In this document: one piece after another, positions 56,685-64,000 of the stretch | Layout: each line of letters starts with the position of its first letter | How positions within the stretch are numbered: position 1 is the first letter of the stretch | Source of the DNA: Malus domestica | Taxonomy: Eukaryota; Streptophyta; Magnoliopsida; Rosales; Rosaceae | DNA length: 64,000 nucleotides | Assembly: GCF_042453785.1 (NCBI RefSeq) | Contig: NC_091665.1 | Span: forward strand, 2,863,501-2,927,500 | Direction of reading: 5' to 3' | Position numbers and translations under genes: made by a program | Notes under the pieces: model-generated | What the model was told of the DNA's origin: nothing | Databases searched by the model: none | Seen by the model: only the letters and a program-made list of their open reading frames with translations

Positions 56685-58302
56685 GTAGTCCTCCAAGTTT
56701 TCAGTCAAGATAATCTTTTGGCTGGAGACTTGAAATTCAGTCCATGTGTGGGCCGAAGTAACTAGATGTCGTCTGGAACTGATACTCGATATGAGGTGGT
56801 GCCCAAAGTGAAATGATGCTCAACTAGAAGTAGCACATGTTGCGAGGCTGCTCAGCTTATGGCTTATGTTGCTTTGGTTGGCTCGGCTTATGGCGTTGAA
56901 GGTGAGGGAGTCCCTTTTATAGAATAAGGACTCGCTCCTCAATACACAAGTGATGGGCTAAGAGTGATGCTTGTGGCGAGTCGGTTGCTCAACTGGCGGT
57001 GATGCTTTCTAATGAAGGTGAGGGAGTGCCTTTTATAAAATAAAGGCTTGTTCCTCAGTACATGAATAATGGGTTAGGAGTGATGCTCGCGGCGAGGCGG
57101 TTGCTCAGCTGGCGACGATGCTCTCTAATAAAGGTGAAGGAGTTCCTTTTATAAAATAAGGGTTCGCTCCTCAGTACATGAATAATGGATGCTCTCTAAT
57201 GAAAGTGAGGGTGTCCTTTTTATAGAATAAGGGCTCGCTCCTCAATACATAAATAATGGGCTAAGTCCCCCAAGTATTTTTCATGACGCCCAATATATGG
57301 TACATAGTGTAGTCCTTCAAGTCTTCAATCAATAGAGGTTGTTGGTTGGAGACTTCAAATTCAATCCATGTATGGGCCGAAGTGGCGGTTGTTCGGAGGA
57401 GGTATTTGTATACCCTGCACTGAAGCTTTGCAAGTGAAACTTTGAAGTTTGAGTTTTTGTAAATGAAGCTTTTGAAGTTAGAGCTCTCGAAGTTTGAGCT
57501 CTGTAAATGAAGCTTTCGAAGTTGATTAACATGAGTGATGCTCATAAATGTTTATGTTGATTGACATGAGTGATGTTCATGGATGTTGGCATGAGTGATG
57601 CTCATGGATGTTGACATGAGTTATGCTCATGAATGTTGACATGAATGATGGTCATGAATGTGTATGTATGATTGACATGAATGATGCTCATGTATAATTT
57701 TGGAGTACTGGACGTACTTTTGATCACCTAATAGCGGCAGGCTGCCGAATAATTTTGGAGTACTAGGCGTACTTTTGATCACCTGGTTGGTGATAATAAC
57801 GATAGGCTGCAGAATAATTTTGGAGTACTGGGCGTACTTTTGATCGCCTAGTTGGTGATAATAGCGGCATGGTGCCGAATAATTTTGGAGTACTGAGCGT
57901 ACTTTTGATCACTTGGTTTGTGATAATAGCGGCAGGCTGCCGAATAATTTTGGAGTACTGTACGTACTTTTAATCACCTGGTTGATGATAAGCAAGTGGA
58001 TGTCCGGTCAGACAAGAGATCACCATGAGCGCGAGGCTTATCAGTCTATAAGTTGGTAGACTTGTTTAATCAGCAACAATGTTGATCAGTGGATCTAGTT
58101 GCTCAATAATTCCTGACAATAAATGACAGTATAAGTATGACCATATAATGAATAAATCAAATTGACAAAGTTTGTCAAGGCAAAAATATTGTACTGTGTG
58201 CCTTCTGTGAATAAATGATTTATTCTGTTGTGTGATAAATGACATGTTGCATAAATCAACAATATATATTAGGTATTGCCTAAATGTGTGTGTGTGTGTA
58301 TA

Positions 58303-58346
<44 letters not shown>

Positions 58347-58486
58347 CATGAATAAATGATTTATTCAGTTGTTTGATAAATCACATATTGTATAAGTGAC
58401 ATAGTTTAAAGGCAGTCATAATATTCTAGGCCATAAGTAAATATTGCACATGTACTTAGGTTAAATATGTGTCACTAGGTGATGAA

Positions 58487-58522
<36 letters not shown>

Positions 58523-58652
58523 TATATTTTTATTCAAGTTGTTGATATCCAATTTGGTTAGACTTGTCACATGTTATAGGAGATAGTCATGTGATAAACC
58601 ATTAATAAGATACAAAGACTAATGATATTACAACAGAATTAAGCAGCACGTG
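56685..58652 (-). mobile_element. 3' internal region of the third gypsy element, with tandem arrays
   Basis: Non-coding. It holds about four imperfect units of 110-120 bp around GAAGGTGAGGGAGT.CCTTTTATA (56885-57240), GAAGCTTT-type repeats (57420-57520), about six copies of ATGAGTGATGCTCATG (57525-57695) and five units of about 65 bp with TAATTTTGGAGTACTGGGCG and CTTTTGATCACC (57700-57985). It ends where the LTR at 58653 begins, so it was probably truncated or interrupted by that element. Confidence 0.7.
58286..58345. repeat. (TG)n/(TA)n microsatellite
   Basis: TG repeats pass into a TA run. A second TA run is at about 58487-58525. Likely polymorphic and prone to assembly error. Confidence 0.85.
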
Positions 58653-59167
58653 TGTTGATGCACAAAATCAGCGAGGACTTTGGTACAACAGAAAGTATCA
58701 AGTTTGTGACCTTCGCTAAATTGCTCCGGTCACTAGTGTAGATAAGTATGCAAATGGATAGAGATAAGGAAGCAAACACAAGACGTACATGGTTCACCCA
58801 GATTGGCTGCGTCCACGGAGTAAAAGAGTTCTCATTAATTGTGAAGGGTTTATACAAGTACATAGGTTCAAGCTCTCCTTTAGTGAGTACTAGTGAATGA
58901 TTTAGTACAAATGACATTAAGAAATATTGTGAGAGAATTATCTCTATTTATAGAAGAGAGTTTCTAGTTTTATTCTGACATTGACACGTGTCGTGTTGTG
59001 ATTGGCTTCTGATGTTGACACGTGTCGCGCTATGATTGGCTTCTAATGTCAACACGTGTCGCGCTGTGATTGGCCTCTTGGTTGGAGGGAAACTCTTCTG
59101 GGTCCTTGATGGTATAACGTTGACCGGTGCTCAGTAGTTTCGGGATTGGTCAAGTATGGTACAAACA
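58653..59167 (-). repeat. 3' LTR of a second Tat element (515 bp)
   Basis: Same length and family as 46955-47469. On the minus strand a purine tract (AACTTAGGGGAGCAC) directly precedes its TGTTTGTACC start, and the opposite side lacks the GGCGCC primer site. This makes it a 3' LTR, with the element running right and off the window. A TATA box (58944-58952) and three CACGTG repeats are conserved. Confidence 0.88.
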
Positions 59168-60469
59168 GTGCTCCCCTAAGTTCCCGAGTGAGGGAAGCTC
59201 CTCGGTTCAGGACTTGCAAGATCCAAGCCATTAAGTAATCAAGAAACTTCTAAGTACCAAAGTGTGGTATCAGTTTCACTTGCCTTATCTGTCTCATATG
59301 TAGATGTGACATCTTCTCTGGAAGTACTTTTCCTCCATCCAGGGGTGGTATCCTTAACCGATGAAGATGCACAAGGTAATGTATCAATTTCACTTGGAGC
59401 TTACTTGTAGTTTCGGGCTTGGTCAAGTGTGATACAAACCCTATAGTAGGAGTCCCCCAAGTCGCCGAGCTAGGAGATTTGCCGAATGAGGTAACAGACA
59501 AGGTAAGCAATCAGACTTCCAAGCAAGCAACCTAGATCGGAGGTTCGACTTCAGCTTCCGGTTGATTGTTCTTCTTCTCCTTGTGTCATAAACAGCAACA
59601 AGGATAAAGAGAAGCAAATGGAAAAGAGATGATATGAGATACTTTTGCTTTTGAAGAAGTAACTTTCCACAAGCTCATTCTTGAACTGGGCTGGAGGGTT
59701 TTCTAGTTTCCTCCAGAATATAAGGCCGACTCAAGAATTTGAGGGTCAAAACAAGTCCATCAAATCTAGAGTACGTTCAACCTTGATGATATGTGATACT
59801 TTTGCTGTTGACAAAGTAGTGGATGTATCGGCAGGTATATTGTTACGCTTGTCTCCACATGCTTCCTTGTATCTTTCTCACTTGCCCTATCTGTTCCTCA
59901 GGCAGATGTGGTATCTTCTCTGAAAGCATAAGATGTTGAAGATGAGTACTTGAGAGCAATGCTAGGTAAGTAATCAGGCAAGGGGTTCCAGGCAGTCAGT
60001 TCCTGACTGGAAGCTTGATTCCAAGTGCTGATTGATTGCTCTTTTTCTCCTTGTCTTGCAAGTAAGAACAAGGCCAAAGGAAAAGACAGGGAAAAAGTAT
60101 GATATGGGATACTCTTGTTTTTAACCTTGATAATATGAGATACTCTTGCTCTGGTGTAGCTTGTTTGCAGAGGTATTATCGGGAAGAAAATAAGCTGAGT
60201 ATTTCGAGAGACTCTGCTGAAAGTGCCCTCTCGGATGTGAAGAAAAGTTGAGCATTTTTTTTTATTTGCAGGTCTGCCTGGCTATGGAGGATGGAGGTCG
60301 ACATATATAGGAATCTCCCTAACAACAAGTAGTAGTGTCATTCCTTTACCCTTCTTAGTCATAGCAATGTAGTGGGACATGCAAGCTTCATGTGTTTTAA
60401 CTTTGTCAGAGCACTTTGAAAAAATGGTTTGTGGTATCTGGAAAGCTGATATTGCGTGTGAAGATTGCA

Positions 60470-61070
60470 AACAAGCTTTATCCAAGGAAATCTGGCTCTC
60501 GAAGTTCGGAAAGAGATGCCTCTTTGGTTTTCGAACAACCAATCCTGTCGGGGATCTGGCTCTCGAGATTCAGAGAACGGTGCCTCTTCGATTTTTTAGA
60601 AGGCAATCCTGTTGGGAGTCTGACTCTTCAGATTCGGAGAGCAGTGCCTCTTCGATTTGTGAGAAAGTAATCCTGTTAAGAGTCTAGCTCTCGAGATTCG
60701 AAGGGTGGTGCCTCTTCAATTTTTGAGCACGTAATCCTGTTGGGAGTCTGGCTCTCGAGATTCGGAGAACGGTGCCTCTTCGATTTTTTAGAAAACAATC
60801 TTGTTGGGGAGTCTAACTCTTGAGATTCGAATAGCAGTGTCTCTTCGATTTTTGAGAAAGTAATCCTGTTGGGAGTCTGGTTCTCGAGATTCAGAGGGCG
60901 GTGCCTCTTTGATTTTTGAGCACGTAATCCTTTTGGGAGTTTGGCTCTCGAGATTCGAAGGGCGGTGCCTCTTCGATTTTTGAGCACATAATCTTGTTGG
61001 AAGTCCGGCTCTTGAGATTCGGAGAATTGTGCCTCTTCGATTTTTGAGCAAGCAATCTTGTTGGGAGTGT
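60470..61070. repeat. ~62-bp tandem repeat array
   Basis: About nine or ten imperfect units of the pattern GGTGCCTCTTCGATTTTTGA, then AATCCTGTTGGGAGTCTGGC and TCTCGAGATTCGGAGA. The unit is not a multiple of three, so three overlapping minus-strand frames stay open by repetition. These are not taken as genes. The truncated first element keeps only the last part of this array at 36603-36630. Confidence 0.9.
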
Positions 61071-61370
61071 TTTCTCGAATGTGAGTAAAGGTTGGGCATT
61101 TTTGTTGGTCTGCCTTGCCACGCAGCACAGAGGTTGACACACATTTGGACTTTCTAGTTATCAAGCAGTGGTGATGTTCCTTTACCCTTGTGGGTAATAT
61201 TATGGTAGCTGGACCTTCAAAATTTATGTGTCTAAACTTTGTCAGAGATTTTTGGCAAAGTTATATGTGGTACCCGAGGAGCTGATGTTGCGTGTGGAGA
61301 ATGCTGCCTCTTCGAAATCTGAAGAGTGGTGCCTCTTCGATTTTGAATCAATGGCCTTGTTACCCTTTCT

Positions 61371-61380
61371 TTTATAAAGG
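61371..61380 (+). promoter_or_regulatory. TATA-like box of antisense ORF copy 2
   Basis: TTTATAAAGG, 120 bases before the ATG at 61491, in the same context as in copy 1. Confidence 0.5.
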
Positions 61381-61490
61381 CACCAATTGTGTGCAAGAAG
61401 TACATTCAGAGAGTTATTGTTTAGGAATTTTCCCCTTATTTTTTAGTTTAAGAGATTTATTGCACCTCATTTCTCCTTCATCATTTGAGA

Positions 61491-62165
61491 ATGTCTAGCC
61501 CATCTAATCGTCGTTTTAACTTGAACTTTGGTAAAGAGGCAACCATGCCTTCTCAAGACAACATATGGCGCTCATCCTTCTTATCCCCTAATGGTCCTCT
61601 TATCATTGGGGACTTTGTGATGAAGAATGATATGACCGCTGCGGTGGTAACCAGGAACCTTCTCACTCCTAAAGATAACAGACTACTTTCCAAACGGTCT
61701 GATGAGTTGGCTGTTAAGGATTCTCTGACTCTTAGTGTTCAATGTGCAGGTTTTGTGTCTACTATGGTCCAACGCCTATTTGCTCGAACCCACCAAGTTG
61801 AATCATTGGCAGCTGAAGTGATAAGTCTTAAACAGGAAATCAGAGGGCTCAAGCATGAGAATAAACAGTTGCACATGCTCACACATGACTATGCTACAAA
61901 CATGAAGAGGAAGCTTGACCAGCTGCAGGAATCTAATGGTCAGATTTTACTTAATCATCAGAGGTTTGTGGGTTTGTTCCAAAGGCATCTATTGCCTTCG
62001 TCTTCTGGGGCTGTATCGCGTAATGAAGCTCTAAATGATCAACCTTCGGTGCCTCCTCCTTCTGAGGTTCTGCCCAGTACTGAGGCTTCGAATGATCACC
62101 CTCTGGTGCCTACTCTTTCTGGGGCTCTGCCGATTGCTGAGACTTCTCATGAACAACCTTTGTGA
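61491..62165 (+). CDS. Antisense accessory coiled-coil protein of a Tat element, copy 2
   Basis: 224 residues, the same length as copy 1 with no gap, opening SSPSNRRFNLNFGKE. The coiled-coil core is well kept (HQVESLAAEVISLKQEIRGL, KQLHMLTHDYATNMKRKLDQ) and the Pro/Ser tail again has the repeat unit (SVPPPSEVLPSTEAS, LVPTLSGALPIAE). My hand comparison of the two copies finds roughly forty replacement and about a dozen silent changes. That is near the neutral expectation, so the sequence does not show selection on these two copies, although no stop has appeared. A second Met two codons upstream (61485) is possible. AATAAA follows at 62233-62238. Confidence 0.75.
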   Translation: MSSPSNRRFNLNFGKEATMPSQDNIWRSSFLSPNGPLIIGDFVMKNDMTAAVVTRNLLTPKDNRLLSKRSDELAVKDSLTLSVQCAGFVSTMVQRLFARTHQVESLAAEVISLKQEIRGLKHENKQLHMLTHDYATNMKRKLDQLQESNGQILLNHQRFVGLFQRHLLPSSSGAVSRNEALNDQPSVPPPSEVLPSTEASNDHPLVPTLSGALPIAETSHEQPL

Positions 62166-62232
62166 AGGCTACCTTTTGTTTGTTTATTTTGATTCATGTA
62201 TATGTACATATTTGTAACTTATCGAATATATC

Positions 62233-62238
62233 AATAAA
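62233..62238 (+). terminator. AATAAA polyadenylation signal after antisense ORF copy 2
   Basis: AATAAA in ATATCAATAAACA, 68 bases past the stop, as in copy 1. Confidence 0.55.
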
Positions 62239-62689
62239 CAATTTTTGCTTCATTTCAACGTATTGTGTTAAATACATCAAGGCCTTCTTCACTAAGTTCT
62301 TTAAATTTTTTTTTTTTGTTAAAGCTTGTATGTTGAAGCTTTGAGAGTGAAGCATATATGTTGACATAGTGCTCCCTTAATTTCCCGAGTGAGGAAAACT
62401 TCTCGGTTGGAGACTTGAAAAATCCAAGTCATTGAGTGGTCGTGAGACTTCTGAGTATCAAGGTGCAGTAGCATATGGTAGGAGTCCCCCAAGTCTCCGG
62501 TCGAGGGAGTTGACGAATGAGGCATTTCCTTTCTAAGTGGTAGCCCAAAACTCATCCTTCATGAAAGTTGTTAGGCCCAAAGAAGAGGAGGCCTAGGCAA
62601 TTTTTTTTTTCGAATTTTCGAATTTTTGAATTTTCGAATTTTTGAATTGTCGAATTTCCGAAAATATATATATATATATTTTTTTTAAG

Positions 62690-63200
62690 CTTTATAGGTG
62701 AAGCTTTAAGGTTGAAGCTTTGTTGGGCACCATGAATTGATTTTGCTTCACACTATCTTGATCAAGATAGTGTGAAGCTTTTGTGTTGAAGCTTTGTAGG
62801 TGAAGCTTTGTAGGTGAAGCTTTTGTGGGTCAAGCTTTTGTAGGTGAAGCTTTTGTGGGTCAAGTTTTTGTAGGTGAAGCTTTTGTAGTTCAAGCTTTTG
62901 TGGGTCAAACTTTTATGGGTCAAGCTTTTGTGTTGAAGCTTTTGTGGGTCAAGCTTTTGTGTTGAAGCTTTGGTGGGTGAAGCTTTTGTGTTAAAGCTTT
63001 TGTAGGTGAAGCTTTTATGTTGAAGCTTTTGTGGATGAAGCTTTTATGTTGAAGCTTTTGTGGATGAAGCTTTTATGGGTGAAGCTTTTGTGTTGAAGCT
63101 TTTGTGGGTGAAGTTTTTGTGTTGAAGTTTTTGTAGGCGAAGCTTTAGAGTTGAAGCTTTGTATGTGAAGCTTTGGTAGGTGAAGCTTTGGAGTTGAAGC
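62690..63200. repeat. GAAGCTTT-type tandem array
   Basis: About thirty short units (GTGGGTGAAGCTTTTGT / GTTGAAGCTTTTGT), much expanded relative to 38000-38330 of the first element. Confidence 0.88.
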
Positions 63201-63519
63201 TTTTATTAGGTACCATAAATTGATTTTGCTTCACACTATCTTGATCAAGATAGTGTGAATCTTTTGAGAATTTATAGTTGTCCTCCATTGATGAAGCTTT
63301 GTCGAATTTCTTTTTTTTTTTTTTTTTGGGAAACTAGAAATTTGATAATGTGGGAGAGACAACATATACAAATTTTGCTTCGACACTATTAAGCAAGAGA
63401 TTGTGATGCAAGCTACACCTTGTAGTAGTCGAAGGTTTGGATGAATCATATAAATTGAATTTGCTTCGAACAGTCTTGATCGAGAGTGTGTGAAGTGTTC
63501 TATGAGTTGTAGTTGCCTT

Positions 63520-64000
63520 TTATTGATGAAGCTTTTGTTGGCACCATAAATTGGTTTTGCTTCACCCTGTCTTGATCAAGAGTGTGTGAAGCTTTTGAGA
63601 ATTGTAGTTGCCCTCCATTGATGAAGCTCTTGTTGGCACCATAAATTGGTTTTGCTTCACACCGTCTTGATCAAGAGTGTGTGAAGCTTTTGAGAATTGT
63701 GGTTGAACTCCTTTGATGAAGCTTTTGTTGGCACTATAAATTGGTTTTGCTTCACACTATCTTGATCAAAAGTGTGTGAACCTTTTGAGAATTATGGTTG
63801 AACTCCTTTGATAAAGCTCTTGTTGGCACCATAAATTGGTTTTGCTTCACACTGTCTTGATCAAGAGTGTGTGAAGCTTTTGAGAATTGTAGTTGTCCTC
63901 CATTGATGAAGCTCTTGTTGGCACCATAAATTGGTTTTGCTTCACACCGTCTTGATCAAGAGTGTGTGAAGCTTTTGAGAATTGTGGTTGAACTCCTTTA
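63520..64000. repeat. 95-bp tandem array, continues past window
   Basis: Units with TTGGCACCATAAATTGG and the TCTTGATCAAGA palindrome, as at 38510-39460. The window ends inside the array. Confidence 0.9.

Larger units (their letters stand above)
59168..64000 (-). mobile_element. 3' internal region of a second Tat element, cut by window end
   Basis: It matches the 3' region of the 36598-47469 element in the part 61290-64000, including the antisense ORF and the GAAGCTTT and 95-bp arrays in the same order. The part 59168-61290 extends beyond what that element retains and contains a 62-bp repeat array. pol genes would lie past 64000. Confidence 0.85.

Noticed and set aside
58653..59167. Pairing this LTR with 46955-47469 as the two LTRs of one element
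   Set aside because: Equal length is tempting, but the polypurine tract and primer-site positions show one is a 3' LTR opening to the right and the other a 5' LTR opening to the left, so they belong to different elements.
60676..61164. 162-codon ORF on the minus strand
   Set aside because: Produced by the 62-bp tandem array; equally open in other frames.

Overview
This is nuclear DNA of a flowering plant: split genes with GT..AG introns, plastid-targeted and pentatricopeptide proteins, AT-rich spacers, and many Ty1-copia, Ty3-gypsy, CACTA, hAT and Mutator type elements. The repeat families, above all a coiled-coil ORF carried antisense in a gypsy element, look like those of Rosaceae, probably the apple/pear tribe. 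That placement is from memory and untested.

Layout. 1-12.5 kb is the genic part: an intronless E-class PPR gene (3448-5157, +), a five-exon thylakoid-lumen PsbP-domain gene (5684-7488, -) and an eight-exon GT47 exostosin-like glycosyltransferase (8302-12513, -). Splicing of the two split genes can be followed exon by exon with the frame kept throughout. 12.5-17.7 kb is decayed repeat sequence: an RNase H remnant, LTR remnants around a TIR element with gene-like content, and a foldback. 17.7-22.9 kb is a palindrome of about 5 kb made of two head-to-head copies of a gypsy LTR-leader-gag segment. 22.9-28.8 kb is a decayed copia polyprotein on the minus strand. Inside it lies a complete CACTA element (25498-27414) carrying a captured histone H2A 5' exon, and a complete 331-bp TRIM sits just upstream.

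30.2-34.6 kb is a DUF2828 (von Willebrand A-like) pseudogene cut by three insertions: an LTR-like block, a Mutator-type MITE and a second TRIM. A hAT-type MITE follows. 36.6-47.5 kb is one Tat-clade gypsy element on the minus strand: 5' LTR, primer site, gag, protease, RT, two RNase H domains, integrase, then a long 3' region of tandem repeats. That 3' region holds an antisense ORF with its own TATA-like box and polyadenylation signal.

47.5-55.9 kb is a gamma-glutamyltranspeptidase pseudogene with several frameshifts. Its fifth exon is split by a complete copia element (47961-52872) with perfect GGAGC target duplications and LTRs differing at one base of 236. 56.3-64 kb holds the 3' parts of two more Tat-type elements; the second carries another full-length copy of the antisense ORF and runs off the window.

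Only three ordinary host genes look intact. The rest records nested transposition, gene capture and pseudogenisation. The points of most interest are the antisense accessory gene of the Tat elements, the H2A-carrying CACTA, the palindrome whose truncated arm begins close to the predicted LTR transcription start, and the young insertion in the GGT pseudogene.
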